Source: Rehaibacterium terrae (GTDB lineage Bacteria > Pseudomonadota > Gammaproteobacteria > Xanthomonadales > Xanthomonadaceae). From it: a stretch of DNA of 64,000 nt. The translations under genes were made by a program, and so were the position numbers. Each line of letters begins with the position of its first letter. The stretch's first letter is position 1. The stretch lies in the NCBI RefSeq assembly GCF_014202935.1, contig NZ_JACHHX010000008.1:62001-126000 (forward strand). Reading direction: 5' to 3'. Below, piece by piece: positions 17,950-25,991 of the stretch. The notes below the pieces were generated by a model. That model ran no database searches. It worked only from the letters and a program-made list of their open reading frames with translations, and was not told the origin of the DNA.

Positions 17950-18332
17950 ATGCCCGCCTTCTGCCCCTGCGGCTCCGGCCGCCCGTACGCCGACTGCTGC
18001 GGCCGCCGGCATGCCGGCGAGGCCGCACCCGGCGCCGCGGCGCAGATGCGCTCGCGCTGCAGCGCCTACGCGCTGGAACTGCGCAATGACCTGCTGACCA
18101 CCTGGCATCCGGACACGCGTCCGGCCGCGCTCGCACTCGAGGCTCCGCCGGGCGCGCGCACTACCAGGCTCGGACTGCAGGTGAAGCGGCAGGTCGTCAC
18201 CGGCCCGGATCGCGCCGAGGTCGAGTTCATCGCCCGCTGACGCGGCGGCGGCAGGGCGCAGGGCTGCACGAGCGCAGCCGCTTCCGCCGCGAGCGCGGGC
18301 GCTGGTTCCACCTCGACGGCGACAGCCGCTGA
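17950..18332 (+). pseudogene. Decayed YchJ-family (SEC-C motif) gene
   Basis: The N-terminus MPAFCPCGSGRPYADCCG is the Cys-rich SEC-C zinc motif of YchJ/UPF0225 proteins, and the reading runs to VEFIAR as in the family. There a TGA at 18238 interrupts it. Conserved C-terminal sequence then reappears in another frame (LHERSRFRRERGRWFHLDGD), ending at 18332. Restoring the family order needs the TGA changed to a sense codon and about one base added near 18264, so there are two lesions. The truncated 5' part could still be made, but it would lack the family C-terminus. Sequencing error cannot explain both defects easily. Confidence 0.7.
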
Positions 18333-18358
18333 GGCGCGCCTGGAGAGTCCGCAAGCCC

Positions 18359-18679
18359 TCAGCCGCAGCGCAACGCCACCACCACGCCCTCTTCGTCCAG
18401 TTCGGCGTTGAGCCGGGCGTGATGGTATTCCAGCGTCACCGCCTGTCCCGGCCGCAGGTAGCGGGCCAGGTCGGCGCCGGCGTCGAAGCGCAGGCGTTCG
18501 AGCAGTTCCTCGCTGGCCGTTTCGCCGATCCCCCACTGCGCGCGCTCGGCATCGCAGCCGGCTTCCGGCAGGGCGGCTTCGCTCTCGACCGTCGACGGCC
18601 CGGTCGGTGCGGCGGCCTGGTCGCAGGCCGCCGCCAGCACGGTGAGCAGCAGCACGGCAAGAACACGGACGGCAGGCAT
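18359..18679 (-). CDS. Lipoprotein of the peptidase inhibitor I78 family
   Basis: A 106-residue protein with a lipoprotein signal ([11 protein letters not shown], lipidated Cys19) and a C-terminal domain (about 42-106) with the I78 layout: a first Cys, then [24 protein letters not shown] and the terminal RCG. Family members are small periplasmic or secreted proteins related to an elastase inhibitor. The two cysteines (about 42 and 105) could form a disulphide. It is monocistronic, convergent with the decayed ychJ and divergent from pdxJ. A true inhibitory role is not shown by the sequence. Confidence 0.8.
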   Translation of the reverse strand: MPAVRVLAVLLLTVLAAACDQAAAPTGPSTVESEAALPEAGCDAERAQWGIGETASEELLERLRFDAGADLARYLRPGQAVTLEYHHARLNAELDEEGVVVALRCG

Positions 18680-18794
18680 CGCGGGTCTCCCGGGGGGGGG
18701 TCGGATCGCTCCGGATTATCCCGGATTCCGCCGTCGGGCGTGCCCGGGCGGGCGCCCTACCCGCCGTGCGCCCGCTCGCGTAGGCTTGCGCCGC

Positions 18795-19553
18795 ATGACC
18801 CTGCTCAGCGTCAACCTCAACAAGATCGCCGTCCTGCGCAATTCGCGCGGCGGCCATGCTCCCGCTCCGGTCGCGGCGGTGGACACCGTGATCGCCGCCG
18901 GCGCCGGCGGCATCACCGTGCATCCCCGCCCCGACCGCCGGCATGTCACGCCGGAGGACGTCCTGGCGTTGGCCGCGGCCATCGCCGGCCGGGTCGAGTA
19001 CAACCTGGAAGGCAACCCGTTCGCGCCGCCGCGCGAAGGCTACCCCGGCTTTCTCGCCCTGTGCGCCGCGGCGCGGCCGACCCAGGCCACGCTGGTGCCG
19101 GACAGCGACGGCCAGATCACCTCCGACCACGGCTTCGATCTGCGCCGCGATGCCGCCCGGCTGCGGCCGGTGGTGGCCGAGCTCAAGGCCCTGGGCTGCC
19201 GGGTCAGCCTCTTCGTCGATGCCGGCGTCGAGGGCCTGGAAGAAGCCGCCGCGATCGGCGCCGACCGCATCGAGATCTACACCGGCCCCTACGCCCAGGC
19301 GCATGCCGCCGGCGTGCCGGAGCGCGAGCTCGCCCGCTGTGCGCGCACCGCCGAGCAGGCACGCGCGCTCGGCCTCGGGGTCAATGCCGGGCACGACCTC
19401 AGCCAGGCCAACCTCGGCGACTTCCTCCGCGCCGTGCCGCAGGTCGGCGAAGTCTCGATCGGCCACGCACTGATCGGCGAGGCGCTGTACGCCGGCCTGG
19501 ACGCTACCGTGCGCGCCTACCTCGCCATCATCGCCGCCGCCTCGCACGGCTGA
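18795..19553 (+). CDS. pdxJ: Pyridoxine 5'-phosphate synthase
   Basis: A 252-residue enzyme that condenses 1-deoxyxylulose-5-phosphate with 3-amino-2-oxopropyl phosphate in the DXP-dependent route to vitamin B6. Family segments are clear: [16 protein letters not shown] at the start, [44 protein letters not shown] and [14 protein letters not shown]. The ATG at 18795 gives the normal N-terminus; earlier in-frame ATGs add unrelated sequence. The gene converges on the exbD cluster, as in Xanthomonas (from memory). Confidence 0.97.
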   Translation: MTLLSVNLNKIAVLRNSRGGHAPAPVAAVDTVIAAGAGGITVHPRPDRRHVTPEDVLALAAAIAGRVEYNLEGNPFAPPREGYPGFLALCAAARPTQATLVPDSDGQITSDHGFDLRRDAARLRPVVAELKALGCRVSLFVDAGVEGLEEAAAIGADRIEIYTGPYAQAHAAGVPERELARCARTAEQARALGLGVNAGHDLSQANLGDFLRAVPQVGEVSIGHALIGEALYAGLDATVRAYLAIIAAASHG

Positions 19554-19634
19554 GCGCGGACAGCCGCGCACCCTCGCGCGCCCGTTCGGTCGCGGACGAA
19601 AGGCGGCGGACGCGCCGCATGGGCAGCCTGCCGT

Positions 19635-20021
19635 CTACTCCACGTCGATCGCGGTCAAGCCGGCATTGCGCGCTGCGGCGAGGGCGAAGCTGAGCGTCTG
19701 GTATTCGCTGTCGTGGTCGGTGGCCAGCTGCAGGCGGGCGTCCGGGGCGCGGCCCACGACTTGGCGCAGGCGCTCCTGCAGTGCGGACGGCGGCAGCGGC
19801 GCGCCGTCCAGCCAGTATGTGTCGGCCGCGATCCGCAGGCGCAGCACCGTGTCGGGCGGTGGCGACGTCTCGATGCTGCGGTACGGCAGCTCGAGCGGGA
19901 TGCGCTGGATCGCCAGTGGCGCGCTGACCATGAAGATGATCAGCAACACCAGCAGCACGTCGATCAGGGGCACGATGTTGATTTCGGCCCGCGGGGTATC
20001 ACCGGTCGAGCGGAAAGCCAT
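19635..20021 (-). CDS. ExbD/TolR-family protein (third copy)
   Basis: A 128-residue ExbD-type proton-channel subunit with one membrane helix (INIVPLIDVLLVLLIIFMVS), including the Asp in PLIDVL that carries protons in the family, then a periplasmic domain. It works with ExbB to energise TonB. It is the third ExbD in a row but is set apart from the others by 169 bases that contain a strong terminator, so it probably has its own promoter or lower expression. The periplasmic domain (IETSPPPDTVLRLRIAADTY) differs clearly from the other two copies. It could serve a TolR-like or specialised role. Confidence 0.88.
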   Translation of the reverse strand: MAFRSTGDTPRAEINIVPLIDVLLVLLIIFMVSAPLAIQRIPLELPYRSIETSPPPDTVLRLRIAADTYWLDGAPLPPSALQERLRQVVGRAPDARLQLATDHDSEYQTLSFALAAARNAGLTAIDVE

Positions 20022-20138
20022 GACGCGTCTCCGTGGCGGTGGACGCCTCCTTCTTACGCCGGCTCGGCCAAGCCGGCAAGCCTGGCCGGCGGCGACGGTG
20101 CCCTTTGCCCGCTACGTGAGGCGGCGAGACCAAAACGA

Positions 20139-20164
20139 AAAACGCCGCCCGAAGGCGGCGTTTT
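20139..20164 (-). terminator. Terminator between the second and third exbD genes
   Basis: AAAACGCCGCC-cgaa-GGCGGCGTTTT is a perfect 11-bp stem with a 4-base loop, ending in a T-run on either strand. On the minus strand it lies 27 bases after the second exbD and ahead of the third, so it should end most of the tonB-exbB-exbD-exbD transcript. Confidence 0.8.
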
Positions 20165-20190
20165 CGCGGTCTGCGAGGCTGCGCGCAGGA

Positions 20191-20619
20191 CTAGCGCAGG
20201 GTCTCGACGAAACCGATCTTCTCCATGCCGGCGTTCTTGGCGATCGCCAGCACCTCGGCCAGCACCTGGTACTGGGCGTCGGGGTTGGTCTCGATCTCCA
20301 GGGTCGGCTGCGGCCGGTCGTTGTACTGGGCCTCATTGACCACGGCGATGAAGTCGTTGGTCAGCTGGCGCATCAGCACCGGCACACCGTCCTTGAAGAT
20401 CTCGCCGTTGGCGTCGATGCGCAGGGCGATCGGCGGCGGCGGATCCTTCGGCTGCTCAGGCTGCGCACGGCTGGCCTGGGGCAGGTCGATCTGGATCTGG
20501 TAGGACACGGCCGGCACGGTGACCATGAAGATGATCAACAGTACCAGGAGCACGTCGATCAGCGGCACGACGTTCATGTCGCACTTGGCGCCGGCTCCCT
20601 GTTGCGATGAAAAGGCCAT
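20191..20619 (-). CDS. exbD: ExbD proton-channel protein (second copy)
   Basis: A 142-residue ExbD with the membrane segment NVVPLIDVLLVLLIIFMVT (about residues 16-34) and the conserved proton-carrying Asp. The periplasmic part contains PPPIALRIDANGEIFKDG and ends with the helical AEVLAIAKNAGMEKIGFVET. ExbD forms the proton channel with ExbB and passes energy to TonB. It follows the first exbD by 18 bases. In Xanthomonas (from memory) a second exbD is present and contributes to some but not all TonB-dependent uptake, which this gene matches in position. Confidence 0.93.
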   Translation of the reverse strand: MAFSSQQGAGAKCDMNVVPLIDVLLVLLIIFMVTVPAVSYQIQIDLPQASRAQPEQPKDPPPPIALRIDANGEIFKDGVPVLMRQLTNDFIAVVNEAQYNDRPQPTLEIETNPDAQYQVLAEVLAIAKNAGMEKIGFVETLR

Positions 20620-20637
20620 GCGATGCTGCTCCGGATA

Positions 20638-21051
<414 letters not shown>

Positions 21052-21086
21052 GGGGTGTCTCCGTCAGCCTGCTGTCTCGAACCGGC

Positions 21087-21884
21087 TCAGCGCTTGACCG
21101 CCGCGGCCGCATCGCCGACGCGGGAACCGGTGGCGAAGAAGTCGTGCAGGTCGTGCGCGAACGAGTCGAAGCGGGTGTTGATGACGCGGTTCTGGCGGGT
21201 GAAGGCGTTGTAGGCGATCACCGCCGGAATCGCGACGGCCAGACCGATCGCGGTCATGATCAGCGCGGCGCCGACCGGGCCGGCCACGGCGTCGATCGAG
21301 GCCGAGCCGCTGACGCTGATGCCGATCAGCGCGTGGTAGATCTTCCACACGGTGCCGAGCAGGCCGACGAACGGAGCGGTCGAGCCGACCGTCGCCAGCA
21401 GGGTCAGGCCGTTCTCGAGCTTGGAACTCTCGCGGGTGACCGCCTGGCGCAGGGCGCGATCGATGAACTCGGAGCGGTTCAGGGCCTCGACCAGGCGCGA
21501 GCCTTCATGCTTCTGGTGGTGCGAGGCGGCCTCGGCGGCATCGAGCGCGATCTTGGAGAACGGCTCGTCCTTCGGCTGCTCCTCCATGAACTTGATCGCG
21601 TCCTGGGCATTGGTGGTCTGCCAGAAGGTGGCGATCACCTTGTCCGCGCGGGCCTTGATCTTGGCGTTGCGGATCCAGTTGACGATCGTGTAGTACCAGG
21701 CGGCCAGCGACTGGACGATCAGCACGATCAGGATGAAGGCGGCGACGTTCTGCTCGCCCGCCAGCATCTCGCCGATCATGTGGTCGAAGCCGAACTGCTC
21801 GGCGCCGGCGACGCCCGTCTCCAGACCCTGGATCGGCTGGTTGGCGGCCTGGGCGGCCGCGGTGTTGGTGGTGTCCTGCAGCAT
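21087..21884 (-). CDS. exbB: ExbB (MotA/TolQ/ExbB-family proton channel)
   Basis: A 265-residue polytopic protein. One membrane helix lies near residues 40-60 (FILIVLIVQSLAAWYYTIV). The family core is in the second half: LTLLATVGSTAPFVGLLGTV and later GPVGAALIMTAIGLAVAIPAVIAYN, which line the proton channel. It assembles with ExbD in the inner membrane and energises TonB using the proton gradient. The N-terminus is long and Gln/Ala-rich, typical of Xanthomonadales ExbB. It sits 18 bases after tonB. Confidence 0.95.
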   Translation of the reverse strand: MLQDTTNTAAAQAANQPIQGLETGVAGAEQFGFDHMIGEMLAGEQNVAAFILIVLIVQSLAAWYYTIVNWIRNAKIKARADKVIATFWQTTNAQDAIKFMEEQPKDEPFSKIALDAAEAASHHQKHEGSRLVEALNRSEFIDRALRQAVTRESSKLENGLTLLATVGSTAPFVGLLGTVWKIYHALIGISVSGSASIDAVAGPVGAALIMTAIGLAVAIPAVIAYNAFTRQNRVINTRFDSFAHDLHDFFATGSRVGDAAAAVKR

Positions 21885-21902
21885 AACGCGTACCTTTGGT
21901 GA

Positions 21903-22568
21903 TTAAGCTTCGTCAAGTCGGAAGTTGATCGGGACCAACACCCAGCCCTGGACCGGCTGGCCGTTGCGGATGCCCGGGTTGAATTTCCACTGCCGCACCG
22001 CATCCATGGCGGCACGGTCGAGGAGGCGTGAACGGCTCGATTTCTCGACTTCGATCTGGATCGGATCGCCGTTCGTATCCACCAGAACGCGGAGGATCAC
22101 CTCACCCTGCTCGCGGTTGCGAAGTGCCTGCGGCGGATAGCGCGGCGGGCGTATCCGGCGGTAGGTCTGGTCCTCGCTCGGCCCGTAGTCCTGCGGGGGG
22201 GCCGGCGGCGCCGGCGGCGCCGGCGGCGGCGCCTCGACCGCCATCGGCGAGGCGTCCTCGAACACCACCGGCGGCTCCGGCGGCGGCGGCTGCGGTACCG
22301 GCTGCGGGCGTTCGACCACCTTCGGCGGCGGACGCTTGGGCGGCTCCGGCGGCGGGGGCGGGGGCGGCGGCGGCGGCGGCGGCGGCTCGATGAAGGTGAC
22401 CTGGACGATGTCTTCCTTCTCCTCCGCCGGGGCCGACTTGGATACCGGGGCGAGCAGGAACAGGCCGGTCGCGATGTGCAGCGCCGTGGCCACCGAGATG
22501 CCGGCGACGCGGATCCAGCTGAACTGGTCCGGTTGCTCGCTTTCGATTTTGTATTTGATGTCCGTCAT
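21903..22568 (-). CDS. tonB: TonB energy-transducing protein
   Basis: A 221-residue TonB. The N-terminal anchor helix lies at about residues 20-42 (RVAGISVATALHIATGLFLL). A very proline-rich spacer follows, with a run of 13 prolines and repeated PP-E/K-PP blocks, then the C-terminal domain with RYPPQALRNREQGEVILRVL and the ending GWVLVPINFRLDEA. It spans the periplasm and drives TonB-dependent receptors, including probably both in this window. A GTG 33 bases upstream is in frame, but MTDIKYKIESEQ is the better start. It is the first gene of the tonB-exbB-exbD-exbD operon. Confidence 0.93.
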   Translation of the reverse strand: MTDIKYKIESEQPDQFSWIRVAGISVATALHIATGLFLLAPVSKSAPAEEKEDIVQVTFIEPPPPPPPPPPPPPEPPKRPPPKVVERPQPVPQPPPPEPPVVFEDASPMAVEAPPPAPPAPPAPPQDYGPSEDQTYRRIRPPRYPPQALRNREQGEVILRVLVDTNGDPIQIEVEKSSRSRLLDRAAMDAVRQWKFNPGIRNGQPVQGWVLVPINFRLDEA

Positions 22569-22656
22569 GCGGGAATGACTGCGTTGCTTCCGCCGCGGCA
22601 CCCACCGTCACCGCGGCAGGCGGCGGAAGGGGCCGGTGAATGCGGGAATCTCCTAG

Positions 22657-22665
22657 CTTATAACA
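22657..22665 (-). promoter_or_regulatory. Probable promoter -10 region of the tonB operon
   Basis: On the minus strand the sequence TGTTATAAG resembles an extended -10 element (TGnTATAAT). It lies in the only AT-rich patch between the TPR gene and tonB, giving a leader of about 80 bases before the tonB ATG. No convincing -35 is present, as is common for extended -10 promoters. Confidence 0.35.
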
Positions 22666-22696
22666 AGCAGGCGTGAAAAAAACGTTCTGCGGTCGG

Positions 22697-23977
22697 TCAG
22701 CGCCGGCGCACCTGCCTCAGCCACCGCTCGGCCTGCTCCTTGGTTTCCGGGTACTTGGCGGCCTGCTCGAAGGCAGCGATGCCGGCGGCGCGGTTGTCCA
22801 GGCCGTAGAACTCGGTGTTGCCGAGGATGATCCAGGCGTCGCCGGGCCGGCGCAGGCCCTTCTGCAGGGCCTCGTTGGCGGCCTGCTTGGCCTCGGCGTA
22901 GCGCTCGACCTCGTACAGCACGCGGGCGAGGTTCAGGGCGGTGTCACCGGTGGTGGCGTACTTGGCCGCTTCGCGATAGGCCTCGATGGCCTCCTGCGGA
23001 CGGTCGGCGAAGTAATAGGCCTGGGCCATCACCGTGTAGGGCTCGGCCGAAGGCCGCAGGATGCCCTTGTCCAGCCCCTCGCGGATCACCGCCACCGCCT
23101 GCATGTCCTTGCCTTCCATGTTGGCGTAAATGCGGTACAGCTGCTGGTACTCGCGCTCCTGGGTGAACAGGCCGCGCGCGCGCATGTCCTCCAGCACGGC
23201 AGCGGCCTTGTCCAGCATGTCGGCCTGGACATAGATGCTGGACAGGTTGAGCAGCAGCGCCTTGTCGTCCGGATTGGCTTGTGCCAGACCCTCGGCGATG
23301 CGTGCCGCCTGCTGCGGCTGGTCCATTTCGAAGTAGCTGGCCATCAGCAGCTGCGACCAGCTGGATGGCGGCGCCTCGTGCGCCTGGATGGCCTGCTGCA
23401 GGAGCTGCGCCGCCTCGGGGTAGCGCTCGAGCCGGTACAGGATGTTGCCCTTGAGGGCCAGATGTTCCGGCTTGCGGCTGCCGGACTCGTTCAGGAAGCG
23501 GTCGATGGTGACCAGCGCATCGGCGTACAGCTCCTCCGACAGCTGCAGCTGGGCCACCTGCAGCATGGTCTGGAAATGGTGGTTGTTCGGCAGCCCGTCG
23601 GCGTCGACGGCGCGCTGCAGATACTCGATCGCGCGTGGGTAGTCGTCCTTTTCGATGTAGGCGGCACCGACATACTGCAGCGCCAGTGCACGCTCGAAGT
23701 CGTTGGCACGGCTGTCCTCGGCCAGCTCCAGGCCCAGGGCGATCACCCGGTCGAAGTTTTCCTTGTCACGCTCTTTGACGAGCGCGGTGAGGGTCTTGCC
23801 GCCGCGCTGCGAGGCCCGGTTGGGTTTGTCCGGGCGCTGGGCATCGGGGAACAGCACCTCGGTCGCCTGCGCTGAGCGGGCGGAGCGACGGTCACGCTGG
23901 GCATCGGCCGCGGGGGCCGTGAGCAGGCCGACGGCGAGCGCGATCAGCGCAACCCTGGTGATGGAGATCAACTTCAT
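22697..23977 (-). CDS. Exported TPR-repeat protein next to the TonB operon
   Basis: A 426-residue protein with a signal peptide (VALIALAVGLLTAPAADA) and consecutive tetratricopeptide-like helical repeats from about residue 65 to the end, for example ALQYVGAAYIEKDDYPRAIE, LALKGNILYRLERYPEAAQL and AYYFADRPQEAIEAYREAAK. It lies immediately upstream of tonB on the same strand. TPR proteins of this type accompany TonB systems in other proteobacteria (for example TonB2 clusters of Vibrio), where they support TonB function in the periplasm. The link here is positional inference. A GTG three codons upstream is possible; the ATG at 23977 has AGAGG at 8-base spacing. Confidence 0.85.
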   Translation of the reverse strand: MKLISITRVALIALAVGLLTAPAADAQRDRRSARSAQATEVLFPDAQRPDKPNRASQRGGKTLTALVKERDKENFDRVIALGLELAEDSRANDFERALALQYVGAAYIEKDDYPRAIEYLQRAVDADGLPNNHHFQTMLQVAQLQLSEELYADALVTIDRFLNESGSRKPEHLALKGNILYRLERYPEAAQLLQQAIQAHEAPPSSWSQLLMASYFEMDQPQQAARIAEGLAQANPDDKALLLNLSSIYVQADMLDKAAAVLEDMRARGLFTQEREYQQLYRIYANMEGKDMQAVAVIREGLDKGILRPSAEPYTVMAQAYYFADRPQEAIEAYREAAKYATTGDTALNLARVLYEVERYAEAKQAANEALQKGLRRPGDAWIILGNTEFYGLDNRAAGIAAFEQAAKYPETKEQAERWLRQVRRR

Positions 23978-24082
23978 CGTGGACACCTCTGGGGTCGACG
24001 CCGGCCGTAGGCCTGGGCGACGTGGGGAACTGTCAAGAGTACTCGTAACTAGTGCAAACGCTCAAGTGAGCAAACCGGGAGC

Positions 24083-24880
24083 TCATCCACACTTCGGATC
24101 GCGCCCTGCGGCCCGTGCCCGCTGGTATACGGGAGCCAGTTCCGGCGCCCGCTCGGCCAGCCGCTGCACGCGGTTGCCCGGGTCGGGGTGGGTGGACAGC
24201 AGTTGCGGCGGACGACCGGCGTTGCCGAGCGCCTGCATGTTGCGCCACAGGGTCACGGCGGCGGCCGGGTCGAAGCCGGCGCGCGCCATCAGTTCCTGGC
24301 CGTAGACGTCGGCCTCGCGTTCCTGTTCGCGCGAGAACGGCAACAGCACGCCGACCTGCACACCGGCGCCGAGCAGGCCCATCAGGGTGCGGGTGCTTTC
24401 CGGCGAGCCGCGCGTCCCGGCGTAGGCGCCGACCACCGACACCCCGGTTTCGGCCAGCGCACTGCGCGAGACACGCTCGTTGGCGTGGCGGAACACCACG
24501 TGGCCGACCTCATGTCCCAGCACCGCCGCCAGCTGGTGCTGGTCGGTGGCGACGCGGAGCATGCCGGTGTTGACGCCGATCTTGCCGCCCGGGAGGGCGA
24601 AGGCGTTGGGAGTGGCGTCCTCGAACAATTGGGTTTCCCAGGGCAGCCGCTGCCATTCGGCCGGCAAGGCGCGCACCAGATGGTCGGTCACGCAGCGCAC
24701 ATAGGCCTGCTGCCGGGCGTCGCCCGCCAGCTTGTCCTTGGCCTTCATCTGTTCGAAAGCGGCGATACCCATCTGCTGCATCTGGCTGTCGGATACCAGC
24801 AGCAGCTGGCTGCGACCGCTCGGCGCGGTCGCGCAGGCGACGGTGAACAGGGCGATGGCGAGGACGCTCAGTGCGCGCAT
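24083..24880 (-). CDS. M48-family metalloprotease lipoprotein
   Basis: A 265-residue protein with a lipoprotein signal ending FTVAC (Cys16) and an M48 zinc-protease domain. HEVGH (residues 123-127) supplies two Zn-binding histidines and the catalytic Glu, and EREADVYG further on supplies the third ligand. STHPDPGNRVQRL near the end is the usual M48C terminal segment. It resembles LoiP/YggG-type enzymes involved in outer-membrane quality control. It is upstream of the TPR gene, 105 bases apart on the same strand. In BepA an M48 domain and TPRs are fused, so a functional partnership with the TPR neighbour is conceivable but unproven. Confidence 0.9.
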   Translation of the reverse strand: MRALSVLAIALFTVACATAPSGRSQLLLVSDSQMQQMGIAAFEQMKAKDKLAGDARQQAYVRCVTDHLVRALPAEWQRLPWETQLFEDATPNAFALPGGKIGVNTGMLRVATDQHQLAAVLGHEVGHVVFRHANERVSRSALAETGVSVVGAYAGTRGSPESTRTLMGLLGAGVQVGVLLPFSREQEREADVYGQELMARAGFDPAAAVTLWRNMQALGNAGRPPQLLSTHPDPGNRVQRLAERAPELAPVYQRARAAGRDPKCG

Positions 24881-25012
24881 GGGCAGGGCCTCGGTTCGGG
24901 GGATGGGTCGGTTCTACGCCTGCGGAGATTAACCCGCGGTCAACGCCGCGACCGCGTCGGCGATCCCGCCGGGCGCGCCGGAACGTTCGCCCGCACGCCG
25001 GGGCGACGATGT

Positions 25013-25984
25013 TCAGCCCAGGGTCGGGAAGTTCGCGCGGGCGAAGGCGACCCGTTCGGCCGGGTCGCCCGACAGCTGCCCGGCCGCCTTGAGCGCCTCG
25101 ACCTTTTGCAGGCGGCCCAGCAGGCCGTTGCCGTTGGCGATCTGGATCGACAGGCCGGGGCGGGCGTTGAGCTCGAGGATCAGCGGCCCCTTGTTGCGGT
25201 CGAGCACGAAGTCGACGCCGACATAGCCCAGCCCGGACAGCTCGTAGCAGCGCGCGGCCATCTCCAGCAGCCGGTCCCAGTGCGGGATCTCCAGGCCGAC
25301 GATGCTGTGCTCGGTGTCCGGATGCTCGCGGATGATTTCGGTGCCCCAGACGCCGCGTTTGGTCTTGCCGCTGGGGATGTCGATGCCGACGCCGATCGCG
25401 CCCTGGTGCAGGTTTGCCTTGCCGTCCGACAACCGGGTCGGCAGGCGGATCATCGCCATCACCGGGTAGCCGAGAAAGACGATGATGCGCACGTCCGGCA
25501 CGCCCTTGAAACTGACCTGGTCGAAAATCGGATCGAACTGCACGCAGTATTCGACGATCAGGTGGTCGGGCTGGCCGCCCAGCGAGAACAGCCCGGACAG
25601 GCCGTTCGAGAGGTGGTGCTCGAATTCCTCGCGGCTCATCAGGTGGCCGTTGGCGCGGCGGTACTTGTCGCCGCGGCGGCCGACGATGACCAGGATGCCG
25701 TCGCCGCCGGAACCGTGCGCCGGCTTGACCACGAACTGTTCGCGCTCTTTCAGCCTGTCGTGCAGCTCGGCGATCTCGTGCTCCTCGCGCACCACCGCGT
25801 ACAGGTCGGGTACCGGCAGGCCGGCGGCGATCGCCAGCTTCTTGGTCAGCAGCTTGTCGTCCACCCGCGGATAGAACTTGCGCGGGTTGTACATCAGCAC
25901 GTAGTCGGCGTTGCGCTGGCCGATGCCCATCAGCCCGATCCGGCGCAGGCGCCGGGCGACGGTGAAGGGATTGAACAGGCCCAT
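25013..25984 (-). CDS. Alpha-L-glutamate ligase-like ATP-grasp protein
   Basis: A 323-residue ATP-grasp protein of the RimK-like group. FVVKPAHGSGGDGILVI is the glycine-rich ATP-binding segment (about residues 83-99), and GYVGVDFVLDRNKGPLILELNARPGLSI near the end, in pieces, carries the acidic metal ligands and the Asn-Ala-Arg motif. Such enzymes join an amino acid to a carboxylate. It starts 7 bases after the transglutaminase/7TM gene, a pairing I recognise as conserved in many gammaproteobacteria, often with a retropepsin-like RimB protease that I do not see here. Its peptide or protein substrate is unknown. Confidence 0.85.
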   Translation of the reverse strand: MGLFNPFTVARRLRRIGLMGIGQRNADYVLMYNPRKFYPRVDDKLLTKKLAIAAGLPVPDLYAVVREEHEIAELHDRLKEREQFVVKPAHGSGGDGILVIVGRRGDKYRRANGHLMSREEFEHHLSNGLSGLFSLGGQPDHLIVEYCVQFDPIFDQVSFKGVPDVRIIVFLGYPVMAMIRLPTRLSDGKANLHQGAIGVGIDIPSGKTKRGVWGTEIIREHPDTEHSIVGLEIPHWDRLLEMAARCYELSGLGYVGVDFVLDRNKGPLILELNARPGLSIQIANGNGLLGRLQKVEALKAAGQLSGDPAERVAFARANFPTLG

Positions 25985-25991
25985 GGCGATA

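Noticed and set aside
22670-22690. A terminator for the TPR gene at the run of seven T's on the minus strand
   Set aside because: The T-run is present, but no stable stem precedes it.
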